Positions 11,061 to 25,288 are shown, counted from the stretch's first letter. The stretch: 64,000 nucleotides of DNA from Nemophila menziesii (GCA_029959085.1 JARWIR010000035.1:5438501-5502500); one strand, 5' to 3'. The notes: a model not told the origin generated them from the letters alone. Made by a program: numbers and translations.

Positions 11061-13132
11061 TATCAGTTTATTTTCTCGGTTAGACAAAAATTCCCTATAA
11101 CTTTTTTTGTTTCCGTTATAGTATTTGAAGAATTGAGGGCCAATCGAATCGACACATTGCTTTGTTGAACAATATACATTGATATCCTTTTAACTCTGAT
11201 TTTTTTACACTCATCATTTATAAAATTGATTAAGAGTGAATTACAACACTAATAGATTTAAATTAAAGGTATTAACCGATACCAATTATCTTATACAAAC
11301 TAGAAAAAACATAACGCTATGTTGAAGAGATTTATACTTTCAAAGTGATAAATAAATGTTCCATCTAACACACTTAGCAAGAATCTCTACTATTCCATTG
11401 ATGGACATATTTACATGAGAAACTTTCTATGATAGAAAATTTCTTATCAACAGAAATTTTTATGTATAATAGTTTGAAAAATCTAATTTGTACAACATAT
11501 ATTTTCAATAACTCGGGTAATATTATGGTTATCATAGTAAAATGGGATACTTAGGTGATTCTACTCATCTATATAATAAATTTTATACAAAAGGCACAAC
11601 GCCTAATCTTCTATTTTTGTTCGAATACGTCTAGTTTCATTGTGCACAATGATACCTACCGACATAATACATGATTCTTCCAATGAATTGGTAATGGACA
11701 CATTCATTAACTAGTGCATATCACAATATTCTTAATGTATATGATCCAATACGATTTGGGTTATGGGGCTCTCTTGAACTCCATTGTGTGATTGTCCAAT
11801 CGTCAACTTAATATCCCTAAAAAGATATTTTACCTGAATTTTGTCTTGATTTTTTATCTCTTTATAATACCATGTTTTTTAGTCAAAACATACTTTGAAT
11901 CTTTCCATTACATATGTATTAAATAGTATACACTATAAATATTGTAATAATTTTCCGATCCCACTTGCTTTAGTGTATCCTCGGATAAACTTTATAATCC
12001 ATTCATTGATATTAGTTGATTAATATAAAGTTTAATCGGAGTTTAAAAATATTTCCAGATAGTAATCTTACTTTCCCAACTCTATGATCTTTTTTTTTCG
12101 GGCTTTGCATCTCATAATGAGGAGTTAGGAAAAGATCGTCCATTAAAAACTTGGGATTCTAATGAATATTGTTTATTACGAATTTGCCACGCCTTATTCG
12201 TAAAAAGAGCCATATTCATTTTTAAAAAGTATTAGAAGTCAATTTCACCAAAATATTTCGAACCAATAATCTTCTCTTATGCAACCTAGTGCAACCTTTT
12301 CTTATGATGAGCATACCACCAGAAATTTGTGTAAATACATGCTAAACTTTTACATAAATTCTTTAAAGATAAAAAACGTACATAAAATAATTTGGGATGG
12401 ATTGAATCACACCTTTGATACACACTTATTTTCCTCCTTTGGATAACATAGTTCAAATCAAAATATATGTCATAAAAAGAATACAAAATTTGATCATACA
12501 TTAATCATGTAGTATAATAAATTTAGTAGTACTAGACAAATAAACATACTTAATGAATATAACAATCAAGGTAAATGAATAAACCTAACAAATATATACA
12601 ATAAAATCTCTAAGTATGAATATCACACAACTAAAAGAATCAATAATTTGACCACCAAAGATTTATCTGAGTATACACAAATAAATTCTTTGGTAAAAGA
12701 TCTATCTATGTATGAATAACATAGAACTTAAATACCACGAACTAAGTAATGTATTACTAGTAATTATTAGTGTTAATTAGGTTAATGTCCATACAAACAT
12801 AAATTAGTGAGTATCATATGTAGTCTTATACTATCACCGTCAGTAAAATCAGTAATTACCTGTGGCATTTTACATTTCTCAAATTTCATCAACAATTGTT
12901 GTTAATCCTTTAAACACAAAATTTAATCAACAAATCTTCTAAACAACTTAAAACTATCATAAATAAACTAAATATCATAACAGCATCACTAAAACCACAA
13001 AATCAATAAGCATCTGTTAAAAATCGATAGTTTTATAGATAGTGATTCCAAACCCCAAAACTACGATCGAAACATAACTAACCTTGTATATATTGAAATT
13101 CATAAATATGTCAAATTAAATAAGGATATTTA

Positions 13133-15120
13133 TAATAATATTACTTAGGGTACCTTTTATTTAGTAGTTTTATAATTTGCTAATATTAACCCTATAACCT
13201 GAACCTTTGATGTATTTCAATTAACCTCTTTGAACATAGAAATATTAATGTCCTTAAAATTAACCATGAAGAGTGAGCCATATGAAAATAGTAAAAAGAT
13301 AGGCTCAAACACTCTCTAGCCAGCTTAATCCTTTTTATAATTCCCTATATATTTCAAAATTAAGGAGACCAAGAATGGTTTATTTATGAGACATGAAAAA
13401 AAGGTGAGATATGTTCCCTTGTCTGATTCCATCATAAAGTGTGATATTTTAAACAAAATCACAATTAATATAAATTTGTTACTTTTTAGTCAAGACATAT
13501 TTTATGATTCTACCAATCTAGATCTTTGGAAAAGTCAACTTTCTAAAGATATTTTTGATGTGTTCATAATGATTAACCTTATTAAGTTTCACAATCGCGT
13601 AATAACTGTTTGTTACTTTATTCTTCTTTGAAGTAATAATATATGTCATGAGGCAAAAAAAAATATTATGATGGATAGTATACTTAATAGGTGAAAAAAG
13701 AACATCCGATTAAGGAGTTAGTTGTTACATAGGTTATGATCTTATTGTCAAAACTGGCGTAGGAAATGGGTCGGTAATAACAAATTTTAATAATGGACTC
13801 ATCTTAGGGGATATAAGTGTTAGTGGTATTATTAAGCATGTTAACATTAAATTTACCCTCAAAGAAGGAAGTCTCCATTTCTAGGGAATCAAATTTGATT
13901 ATTTCCAGGTATATGATATGATAGGCCAAGAATCATACATGGCCTTGGAGATATCTTACCACCCATTAAAAAAATGCATTCTTGAACCCTAAAATGTTGG
14001 AGGTAACATGACATCAATGTTTATCTCATACATGACTTTGCAAGGTTGATGATAAAAAACGCCCATTCGTTTTGAGCAAAGATCCATGTTATAAATATTC
14101 TTATAAAAGTAGACCAAATTTCCTTTAATGATAATTAAGTCATCTTTTTATACCTTATTATAATCTTGAATTATAGTGATTCTTTTGAAATTTTTCCTTT
14201 AAGCTACTAAATAATAAAGGAAGGTCGTGTTCATGTAACCATCTACCACCAAATTATCTCTCAATCTTGCTTTCACGAAAGCTTCTTCTAGAGTTCAAAT
14301 ACTATCCAAGGAAAGATTAATATAAATCTCATCCTCCAAAATATTTACCATGCAAGACTCGTTCTAGATGAGATCCAGTTATTCTTGAGGACATTTGATC
14401 AATATATAATTGTTCTTGAAAGTCGTACTAGTCCAATTATTTTAAGAATCTATAATATCTTGTTTTAATTAGTTTTTAGTCCAATCTAAAGAACCCACAA
14501 ATATTCCCCAAGAATGTTTGTCAACTCATTCACATGTAGCTATTAACCCATAAACGTTCCATGCAAAATCTCTTAATTGATTGTGAGAATGAAGGCTTAC
14601 AAATAACGAAGACATTAAATTTTTTAGATTCGATGGTTGAACATTAAGTTTGGAAGATATTAAAACATTGTTGATTATAGCGAACCCGATCGATATTAAT
14701 CCTATTATTCTGATCAACTGACCTTTTATTTGTCCATGCGAATAAACAAACATTTGGTGGTATATCTGTCAAGCCATTAAAGCTGATTATATCATTAAAT
14801 GTTTTAGTTTGAGTACTATTTGCATCTCTTAAATATATATTTTTAGAAGGTTGTAGGTATTTAGTTTAAATATAGTGATATAACCAAAGGTTCATTAGAA
14901 CTAGTATTCCAGTTTGATAACTAATCCCAATGTTTTTTGCACTTCTCGAAGTTGTTTGGCACATGAACGAACCCCAATAACCAAGAAATCTTGTACTTTT
15001 CTATAGTATGACAGACAAGGATAAACATATTAGCTAAAAAAACTAAGATCAATACTATTCAAGCTTAACAAGATAGTATCTTTACAGATTTCTCGCGTAC
15101 CAATAGAAGACACATAGTGC
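13133..15120 (-). mobile_element. Second, partial LINE copy in unit 3
   Basis: An internal fragment of the same LINE, more divergent than the array copies, running from the RT region to the endonuclease and truncated at both ends by recombination joints. Reading the minus strand: endonuclease blocks KTFNDIISFNGLTDIPP and LFAWTNKR at about 14,795-14,725 and NIDRVRYNQQCFNIF below; RT blocks NNTTNTYIP and YYRPISYASF at about 13,845-13,765; palm loop LLFSYGSLFMV near 13,290-13,265. It keeps the stretch of about 115 bp that the main unit-3 copy has lost, so it is not a simple duplicate of it. Confidence 0.75.
14526..15118 (-). pseudogene. LINE endonuclease fragment, second copy in unit 3
   Basis: Open on the minus strand from PSKNIYLRDAN through FNDIISFNGLTDIPP to FAWTNKR and IDRVRYNQQCFNIF (about 14,850-14,660), then stopped. 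The spacing of these blocks matches the C-terminal half of L1 endonucleases. Upstream (14,880-15,118) the frame is broken. The residues agree with the 10.1-10.4 kb copy at conserved LINE positions, which supports real ancestry over chance. Confidence 0.65.
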
Positions 15121-16480
15121 TGTCCAATAATTTGTTGTTTAATATTGATTTGATTCTAAACAATGTCTACTAAGTTATACATTTTCAATGGATCTCTATC
15201 CCTACTTGATATTGACATTATTCCTATTAACTTTTTTTATACTTATAATGATGAAAAATTTGCATCCATATGAGAACCATTCAAAATATATATCATTTTG
15301 GTCTCTTATTTTGCTTTTTACTTTTTAAAATTTTGTTAGTATTTTTTTAATCTCAAATATATAAAGAGTTTAGTATTTTATGGACATGTTGTTTTAAAAT
15401 TATAAATTTTATAGATAAATTTTATTTATGTTTACTATGCATAATTGACTCTATATTTAATCCTATTGATACATGTTAGTTTATGTACTTATAAATTTCT
15501 TAACAATAAATTTGATTTTGGAATCTATTGAGTACTATTATGTTTGCCGATAATACTTTTTTTCTTTTGTTTGAGACTTCATTTATAAGACAATATGAAT
15601 ATGTTTTGTCCATGATAGTAGGATAGAGAAGAATGAAAATTCAATCAAAATCATTAAATATAGATTAAATAATATGTTTTATATCTTGTGGCAGGTTATG
15701 TGTTAAATAAAATTTTAATTAAGTATGGTTCTCCTTCTTTTAGCTTGACCACTACATCATCAACAATGTGCCTTATTCTGGCCCTCCCTGTGATTTAAAG
15801 ATATTCATTCTAATTAGGTTCATAACCAACAATTTTCTTGTACATATATAATTATATTAGTTAACCTTGTTGCACTATTTCTAAAATTTATATAATTCAT
15901 GAGTTTGAGTATTTAAAAATATATATTTTTAATACAATAAATCATGGATTTATTCTTTCAACTTTGTATTTTTATCATGTAGTGGTGTTGATAATACATC
16001 CAAAATATTATTTTAGACTTATGCTCTTCTGCTCAAGAAACTGCCCGCCATTTGCAGACCATTATCCACCATCTTTAACCTGTATTGGCCATCAACAAAC
16101 GAAGAACCATAAGGTAAATAAATTAACTTTGAAATTGAAATTCTAAAAAATAAAATTATTTTTTAAACTAATTTCATCACTTTTACAATATTTCTAATTT
16201 ATATGATTGAAAAATAATTACAATCATGAGGTTTATAATATTTTTATACAAATTCTACAATGATCATTCATGAACGTTGTAAACCTGTATAAGAAAATCC
16301 TACAATATCTATTTTTGGTCCTATATTGTGTTTTTTTAGAATGGTTTCGTAGTAAAAATTCATTTGATGCAACTGCAATTTATTACTATACTGCATTTTT
16401 TTAATTGTTTTGTAGTAAATATTCATTTCAAAATTCCTGATATTTATTCTTATACTGCATATTATCGTCGAAGATGGTTT

Positions 16481-16800
16481 CACAACCCAGTGAATTGTAT
16501 TGCATAACTTATTGAATTGTATTGCGCAACCCAACCTAGTGAATTGTATCGCATAGCCTAGTAAATTTTATCGCTCAACACCATTAATTGTGTCGTATAT
16601 CCCCTTGTATTGCACAAATTATTGAATTGTATTGCCCAAACCAACCCATTGAATTGTATCGCATAGCCTGGTAAATTTTATCGCACAACCCCGTGAATTG
16701 TGTGTATATCCCCTTGAATTGTGTTGCACATCTCAGTGTCGCACATCCTCATAAATTGCGTCGCATAACCCAGTGAATTATGTCTCCTAAGTGAAGGGTA
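16481..16800. repeat. Degenerate minisatellite, unit 3
   Basis: Counterpart of 2826-3160; two large blocks are recognisable, the second starting near 16,608. Confidence 0.83.
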
Positions 16801-17261
16801 TTGTGGAACTGAATTAATAGTGAACTAGGCTGATCTTTTGAAGAAAGTTTAATGAATAAAAAACGTAATATGTCCTCCAATATAGGACAAGGGGTGTCCA
16901 AAAAGGTCACTTCATATTGAAAGAGGAAGATGAAAAACTTAAAATGAATCAACCATGGATGCATAATGTTCTTTATTTATATATGTAACAAACAAGTTTA
17001 TAAATATTAACTTAATTATAAAGAATATAGATTGAAATTCATAAAAGTTTCAAATTGAATTAGGACTACAAACTACTTCAAAATTTATTTAACGCTAATT
17101 ACATGTTATGTTTCTTATATTAAGATAGATTTGTATTCTTTTTTTTGTAGTGATCATCTTGAGATAATAATACTATTATATAAATGTTTGAACTTCAATA
17201 AAACTGAAAAGTATATAAAAATTGGAACAATACATTTGATTTCAATCAAGTTGATAATTTT

Positions 17262-20200
17262 TTAGTTAAAATACATGAATAAAATAAAATAATAAGGGAT
17301 AAAATTATTCATCCAATTCTAGATTAGTTACAAAGCCCTCGCAGAGATTTGATCAAATTCTGCATAGAGATGTTAATAGTTATATGGAAGGAAATTAAAC
17401 ATGAATGTCAGAGATATTCGTCTCTACATTTATAAACCTATGAATTATACTCAAATACTCAAATACAACAATAAGTTTTGGGTAACTCTGAGAGAGACGT
17501 TCACATCTTCAAAATAATCACAGTGGTTTATCCTTCGATAATTGAAAATCACCAAAATGTCTTGCCATTGCAAGGAACTAGTATCTTAGAATTCTCAAAA
17601 ACAAAGATAAAAATACTTGTAAGCAGATATTTATTGATAAAGGAGGCATCACAAAAAGTATCAAAGATAGAAGATGGGTCTCCATCTTGGGAAAAGTTAA
17701 CTTAAATATTAATATGTCTAGCTTCACTGAATGCCTTTCATTTTTAAATTATCCAATCTTCCTTAATAATTTTCTTCATTTAAATTTCAGCCAAAATGAT
17801 TTCCCATTTGGTTCTAAGTTTTGTGACTTCAAAGAGACATTTCATTCTGTCAAAAATTTCAGGTGTAATTGTTATCCAAACCTCCATAGTTTAAGGACAA
17901 TAAAATAACGATATGTTGCACTATTTTTTACGATTGATTGTAAATTTCGGTATCTTTCATCTAAAGTACATTTCCTCTTTATATATCTTAACTCCACACA
18001 ACATAGACTCATTGCAACACTTGAACTAAAAAACAATGTTTTTCAAATCCAAGGATATGTATGGATGCTAAACGACGAATCTCGGATTTAAGGTTTATAA
18101 TAGCATGATATCTTATTCTTGTGTTGAAGCTTCTATTATCTAAATGAGAAGAAATAATTATATATTAATCCTCCAAACAACTCGTGAAGTGGGGTAGTGA
18201 TAATGAATTTTTATCCCAAATGGGTGAGCCCTTTTTGGATAAACTCTATTTCAGCCAATCCCATTAGTGTGTAGGAGTTCTTGAAATTTATAAACATTTA
18301 CATTCTCTGGTTTTTATATCAGGATAGGAGTTGGGTGCCATTAATTATCCTAGTTTTTAATATTTGATAAAAAAAATTTGCATGGTGAATACCCATTTAA
18401 ACACCTCTCTACCAGCCATTATGATTACTCAAATCAACGATTTAATCAACGAAGAATTTGGAACATTAAGGCCCTTGAGAATTTTGAACACAATATAATC
18501 ATGTCCATTGAGGAGTTGCTAAGCAGTAGATGCTAAGAGTTCCATGTTCATAACATCAAATTTTCTAGAACTCAATCCTCCATATGTTTTGTTCAATAAT
18601 TTTACACTAGAATTTCAAGTGAATCTTTTTCTTTTTACCCAAATCCAACATAAAAAATTTCCACCATTCTAAATATGTTTTTAAAAAATGTTATTTGAAA
18701 TTGAAAAATCAACATCTAGTAATTAAGAAAGGTTTGGAAGACAAAACTAATAAGGACATTCTTTATTTCATCTAGGAGGATTCTCTTTTTTCAACCATTG
18801 GGTCTTTGTAAAAATGGACCTTCATCTATCGAAGGATTCTGGTATTGGACCTCATGTAATTCATCGAGATTTCAAGATATTAATCAATACCAAGAGAGAC
18901 GATTTAATGGTTAATAAGATTACTTAGTGTACCTTATTTTTGGAAGTTTCTTAATTAGATAAGATAAACCCTCTAAACCGGAGCTTTGATGCATTTCTTT
19001 TAACTTCTTTGAACATGAAAATTTTAGAGTCGTTAAGACTAACCATGAAGAGTGATCCAGATACAAATAGTAAGTGAGATAGGCTCAAACACTCTCTAGA
19101 CAGCTGTATCCTTTTTATATTTCCCTATTCCTTTCAAAATTAATGAGACGAAGAATGCTTTATTCATGAGACTTAAAAAAATGGTGAGATGTGTTTCTTT
19201 GTCTGGTTCCATTATATAGTGTGATATTTTAAATAGGATCAGAATTAATAGAAATTAGGTACTTTTTAGTCAAGACATATTTCATGATCCTACCAATCTA
19301 GATCTTTTGAAAAGTCAACTTTCTAAGGATATTGTTGATGTGTTCATCTACCGTAACCTTATCAAGTTCGGCAATCGTGTAATAATTGTTTTTTTCTCTA
19401 TTCTTTTTTAAATTAATAAGATATGTCATGAGCCAGTATAATATTTTGATGGGTAGCATACATAATAGGTGAAACCAAGACATCCAGTGAAGTAGTTAGT
19501 CGTTACATAGGTTATGATGTTATAGTAAAAATTGGTGTATGAAATGGGTCGGTAATTCTAAATTTTAATATGGGACTCGTCTTGGGGGATATAAGTGTTA
19601 GTGGTATTATTAAGCATGTTAACATACAATTTAACCTTGAATAAAGAAGTATCGATTGGGAATCGAATTGGGCGATTTCCAAGTATATGGTAGGATAGGC
19701 CAACAATCATCCATGGCCCTTGAGATTTCTTACCACCCATTAAAAAAATTAATTCTTGACACCCTAAAATTTGGAGGTAACATGACATTAATGTTCATCT
19801 CATACATGACTTTGCAAGGTTGACGATCAACGACACCCATTTTTTTTTTAGAAAAGATCCTTGTTATAATATTCTCATAAAAGGAGACCAAACTACATTT
19901 AATGATCATTAGGTCATCTTTCTATACCTCATTTTAGTCTTGAATTATAGTGATTCGTTTAAAAAAAATTCCTTGGGCCACCGAGAAATGAAAGAAGGTC
20001 GTTTTCATGTAACCATCTACCACCAAATTAATTCTCGATCTACCTTTCATGAAAGCTTCTTCAGGAGTTCAAATACTATCCAGGGAAAAATGAATATATA
20101 TCATATCCTCCAAATTCTCTACAATGCAAGACACATTCTAGAGGAGAATCAGACTTTTTGAGGTCCTTTGATCAATACATTATTGTTCTTGAAAGTTTTT

Positions 20201-22100
20201 CTAGTCCAATTAATGAAAGAATACATAATAACCTAGCAACTCTGAGTTTCTTACATTCAATATTTATAAAAATGATTAATAGAGAATTACAGCATTGATA
20301 AATGTAAATTAAGTATTAACTCATACCAACTATCTTATACAAACTATAAAAAAACATAACACTATGTTGAAGAGATTTATACTTTCAAAGTTATAAATCA
20401 GTGTTCCATCTAACACACTTAGCAAGAATCTATAATATTCCATTAATGGACCTATTGACGTGAGAAATTTTTAAAGCTAGAAATTTTCTCAGCCACCTAC
20501 ACATTTTATGGATAATAGTTTGAAAAATCTAGTTTGCACAAGACATATTTTCAATACCTTGAGTAATATTAAGATTTTAATAGTAAAATGGGTTACTTAG
20601 GCAATTCTACTCATCTATATAATCAGTTTCATAAAGAAGGCAACGCGCCTCACCTTTTATTTTGGTTCAAATACGTCTTGTTTCATTGTGCACAATGATA
20701 CCGACCGACACAATACATGAATTTTCCTATGAATTTGTAATGGACACATTCTTTAACTAGTGCATATCATAATATTCTCTATAGTCAGAAGATACTTTGC
20801 ATCTTTCCATTACATATGTATCAAATAGTATACACAATAACTATTGTAATAATTTTCCGTTACCACTTTCTTTAGTTTATCCTTGGTTAAACTTTATAAT
20901 CCAATCATTGATATTAGTTGATTAGGATGACGTTTAATTTGAGTTTAATTAGATTCTCGGATAGTAATCTTAATTTCCTAACTCTATGATATTTTCTTTT
21001 CGAGCTTTGCATCTCATAATGAGGAGTTAGGAAAAGGAAACCCACTAAAAACTTGGGATTCTAATGTATCTTGTTTATTACGAATTTGTCACGCCTAATT
21101 CGTAAAAATATCCATATTCATTTTTTAAAAGTATTCGAAGTCGATTTCACCAAAATATTTCGTACCAATAATCTTCTCATGAAACCTAGTGAAACTTTTT
21201 CTTATGATGAGCATACCAAACCCACTAAAAACTTGGGATTCTAATGTATCTTGTTTATTACGAATTTGTCACGCCTAATTCGTAAAAATATCCATATTCA
21301 TTTTTTAAAAGTATTCGAAGTCGATTTCACCAAAATATTTCGTACCAATAATCTTCTCATGAAACCTAGTGAAACTTTTTCTTATGATGAGCATACCACC
21401 GAAATTTGTGTAAAAACATGCTAAATTTTTACATAAATACTTCAAAGATTAAAAACATACATAAAATAATCTGGGATGGATTGAAGCAAACCTTCTATAC
21501 ACACTTAATTTCCTCCTTTAGATAACATAGTTGAAATCAAACTAGATCTCATAAAAAGAATACGATATTTGATCCTAAATTAATCACTGGGTATAATAAA
21601 TTTAGTGAGTACTTGAAAATTGAATATACTTAATGAATATAAAAATCAAATCTATTAATAAACCTAACAACTATACACAATAAAATCTATAAGTATGCAT
21701 ATCACATTACTCAAAGAGTTAATAATTTGACAACTAAAGATGTATTTGACTATACACACATAAATTCTTGTATAGTATGATATATCTATGTGTGAATAAC
21801 ATAGAATTGAAATACCATGAACTATATAATGTATTACTAATAATTATTTGTGTTAGTTAGGTTAATATCCATACAAACATAAACTAGTGAGTATAATATA
21901 TATATACCCATATACTATCATTGTGAGTAAAATCAATAATTACCTATGGTTTTTTACATTTCTCAAATTGCATTAACAATTGTTGTTAATCCTTTAAACA
22001 CAAAATTTAATCAACAAAACTTCCAAACAACCATAATAAGCACTAAATTGCATAATAACGTTAGTAAAACCATAAAATCATTAAACATGTGCGAAAAATC
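17262..22100 (-). mobile_element. L1-type LINE copy in unit 4, endonuclease region deleted
   Basis: 4.84 kb. Compared with unit 3, about 1.19 kb (equivalent to 10,012-11,195) is missing at about 20,213, replaced by roughly 25 bp. It includes the private 180-bp duplication. RT motifs are at about 18,960-19,745 on the minus strand, with stops. Confidence 0.78.
21038..21397. repeat. Perfect 180-bp tandem duplication inside the unit-4 LINE
   Basis: Positions 21038-21217 and 21218-21397 are identical by eye over all 180 bases, starting AAACCCACTAAAAACTTGGG and ending GATGAGCATACC. All other units have a single copy. No motif of transposition flanks it, so slippage or unequal exchange is likely. 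It lies in the 5' part of the LINE, upstream of the deleted endonuclease region. Confidence 0.95.
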
Positions 22101-24540
22101 CATAGTTTTATAAATAGTCATTCCAAACCCTAAAACTATGGTCGAAACATAACTAACCTTGTATATATTGCTTTTTTCACAATGAAGAATTTTCAAAATC
22201 TTTTTTTTCTTTTTCTTTTGTAAAGATTGCAGTAATGTGTTGTAAAAAATTTCATTTATAAAATATATGGATATTTTAGGCCCATAAAATTTTAAGGAAT
22301 TCTAAGAAAAAAAAACTCTCTTCCCTTAATGAAAAATTGGTTTTCAAAACCCTTATATAAAAATTTTGTTTTGTCAAATGTTGGTATGAATTAAAAAATA
22401 ATATAAATTGAATTAATATAATTTATTTGGCAGAAGAATAGTTCATTTTTTACTAGCCCCTTTCAAGTCCGTCCAAAATCTTTTTGTAAAATCTCACAAA
22501 ACCCTAGATTATGTTTTGCACATAAAGGTTTGTCGTCACATAACCAAAACTTGTTATTCTTAGACATGTTCGCACCTATAAAATTATATTGACGAACCAT
22601 TTTTACTTCTCTCCTTCTATAAAATATCATATACTTCTTTTTCTTCTCCTACCTTCTAAAAACACACGGTTTGAACCTATTTCATCATATTAGGAACTGA
22701 CATCCAAAACATTCAACCCTTTCTTCTAAGATCTGACTACACTTATATATGGGGAAGACATCTACTTGGTAGGAAATGGTGGAGATATAAAGGATACACT
22801 TTATACTATACCTATATATTTCATTTTTAAAACTATTTTTCAATTTATTTTGTAATTTATTTTGTGTATTTAAATTTTCTTTTGATGTATATTTGTGCGT
22901 GAATAACTTTTTCCATTTTTAAATTGGTTATGAATGTTATAAATTGGTTATGAATGTTATAAATTTGTATCAAGGTATCACCAAACCTTTTTTTAATAGA
23001 AAAATATTGATTTTAAATCCTAGCCATACTTTAGATCATTTATTAAGGAGGTAAGATTTTTGTTGTGCCAATGAATTCTGATGGTTAGGTAAAAATGATG
23101 GTTATATTTCAATTTTGAATAGAGCAGATGTGAAGTGTTTCTAGTATGTGTTGTGTTGTCTAGTACTTTGTTGTTTAATCTTGATTTGATTCTAAACAAT
23201 ATCTACTAAGTTATACATTTTCAATGGATCTCTGTCCCTACTTGATATTGACATTATTCCTAATATCCTTTTTTATACTTATATTGATGTAAAATTTGCA
23301 TCCATATGAGAATCATTCAAATTTATATCATTTTGCTGTCTTGTTTTCCTTTTTACTTTTTAAAATTTTGTTGTTATTTTTTTAATCTCATATATTTAAA
23401 GAATTTAGTATTTATTGACATGTTTTAAAATTATAAATTTTATAGATAAATTTTATTTATGTTTACTATACATAATTGACTCTATATTTAATCGTATAGA
23501 TACATGTTAGTTTATGTACTTGTAAATTTCTTAACAATAAATTGGATTTTGGAATCTATTGAGTACTATTATGTTTACAGATAATACTTTTCTTTTTTGT
23601 TTGAGACTTCATTTATAAGACCATATAAATATGTTTTCTCCATGATAGTAGAATAGAGAAGAATGAAAATTCAATCAAAATTATTAAATATAGATTAAAT
23701 AATATATTTTATATCTTGTGGCAGGTTATGTGTAATGTGAAGAATTTTTATTATTCAAATGTCAAGATTGTTGGCCATAACATTTTAAAGTATGGTTCTC
23801 CTTCTTTTAGCTTGACCTACATCATCAACAATGTCCCATATTCTAGCCCGCCCAGTGATTTAAAGATATAATTGCTAATTAGGTTCATAGCCAACCATTT
23901 TCTTGTATATATATAAATCTATTAGTTAACCTTGTTGCACTATTTCTAAAACTTACACAATTCACGAGTTTGAGTATTTAAAAATATATAAATTAATGTA
24001 TTTTTTTGTATACAATAAATCATGGATTTATTTTTTCAACGTCGTATCTTCATCATGTAGTGGTGTTGATAATACATCCAAAATATAATTTTAGACTTAT
24101 GGCTCTTCTACTGAAGAAACCGCCGCCATTTACAGACCATTCGCCACCATCATTAACTTGGTTTGGCTACACCATCAACAAACGAAGAACCAAATTAAGG
24201 TAAATAAATTAACTTTTGAAATTCTAAAAAATAAAAATTTTAAACTAATTTCATCACTTTTACAATTTTTCAAAATTATCTGATTTAAATATAATTATAA
24301 TCATTAGGTTTATAATATTTTTATACAAATTATACAATGGCCATTCATGAAACGTTGTAAACCTTTTAATGTATAAGAAGTGACCCACTAAGAATACCCG
24401 TGTGTTTTTTTCCTATACGGCATGTTTTTGAATTGTTTTGTAGTAAATATTCACTTGAAAATTCATGAAATCTATCCTTATACTGCATATTATGAATTGT
24501 TTGCAGTAAATATTTATTTGACGCAACGTCGAATATGGTT

Positions 24541-24830
24541 ACACAACCCAGTGAATTGTATTGCACAACTTATTGAATTGTATTGTGCGACCCAACCCAG
24601 TGAATTGTGTCGTATATCCCCGTGAATTGCATTGCGCAACCCAACCCATTGAATTGTATCGCATAGCCTAGTAAATTTTATCGCACAACCCCGTGAATTG
24701 TGTTGTATATCCCCGTAAATTGTGTTGCACATCCCAGTGTCGCACAACCTCGTAAATTATATCGCACAACCTCGTGAATTATGTCGCATAACCCAGTCAA
24801 TTATGTCGCCCTTGTGAAGGGTATTGTGGA
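24541..24830. repeat. Degenerate minisatellite, unit 4
   Basis: Counterpart of 2826-3160, intermediate in length, with an extra CACAACCTCGTGAATTATG repeat near 24,765. Confidence 0.83.
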
Positions 24831-25288
24831 CCTGAATTGTTAGTGAACTGGGCTGATCATATGAAGAAAGTTTAATGAAAAAAAAAACCTAATATGTCCT
24901 CCAGTATAGGACAAGGGGTGTCCAAAAAGGTCACTTCATATTAAAAGAGGAAAATGAAAAACTGAAAATGAATCAACCATGGATGCATAATATTCTTTAT
25001 TTATATATGTAACAAACAAGTGTATAATTATAAACTTAATTATCAAGAATGTAGATTGAAATTCATAAAAGTTTGAAATTGAATAAGGATTACCAACTAC
25101 TTCAAAATTTATTTAACACTAATTACATGTTATGTTTCTTATATTAAGATAGATTTGTATTCTTTGTTTTTTTGTAGTGATCATCTTGAGATAAAAATAC
25201 TATTGTATAAATGTTTGAACTTCAATAAAACTGCAAAGTATATAAAAATAGGAACAATACATTTGAGTTCAATCAAGTTGACAATTTT

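Larger units (their letters stand above)
7161..13025 (-). mobile_element. L1-type LINE, longest copy (5.87 kb), dead
   Basis: Non-LTR retrotransposon on the minus strand, read from high to low coordinates. Decayed reading frames show, in LINE order, an endonuclease region (about 11,060-10,130), a reverse transcriptase region (about 9,800-8,880) and a C-terminal region to 7,161. The 13,025-11,200 part is where ORF1 would lie, but I cannot recognise it. The length is right for a plant L1. Probable target duplications are GATAATTTT (7152-7160) and GATAGTTTT (13026-13034), one mismatch; the 3' end has only a very short A tail. This copy lacks about 115 bp at about 9,490 compared with other copies. 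Many stops and frame changes make it non-functional. L1-type assignment is by motif reading only. Confidence 0.78.
7117..17217. repeat. Array unit 3 (10.1 kb, chimeric)
   Basis: A rearranged unit. It runs: unit start (7117-7160); the longest LINE copy (7161-13025); only about 70 bp of base sequence (13026-13098); about 35 bp resembling the far end of the base unit (13093-13131); a second partial LINE (13133-15120); then the last two thirds of the base unit (15121-17217). The 15,120 junction joins LINE sequence ending CACATAGTGC to base sequence TGTCCAATAATTTG. Two recombination joints inside one unit explain its length. Confidence 0.8.
17218..25244. repeat. Array unit 4 (8.03 kb, LINE-containing)
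   Basis: Base unit with an antisense LINE at 17262-22100, followed by base sequence to 25244. It is longer than units 5-8 mainly because of a private perfect 180-bp tandem duplication (21038-21397). The AATTTATTTTGT motif is still two copies here (about 22842-22862), the unexpanded state seen in units 1 and 2. No host gene is seen. Confidence 0.9.

Noticed and set aside
12286..12501. LINE ORF1 (DUF4283-like) on the minus strand
   Set aside because: A stretch such as LACIYTNFWW and, in unit 4, FGEIDFEYF is in the right place, but the match is too weak to annotate as a domain.
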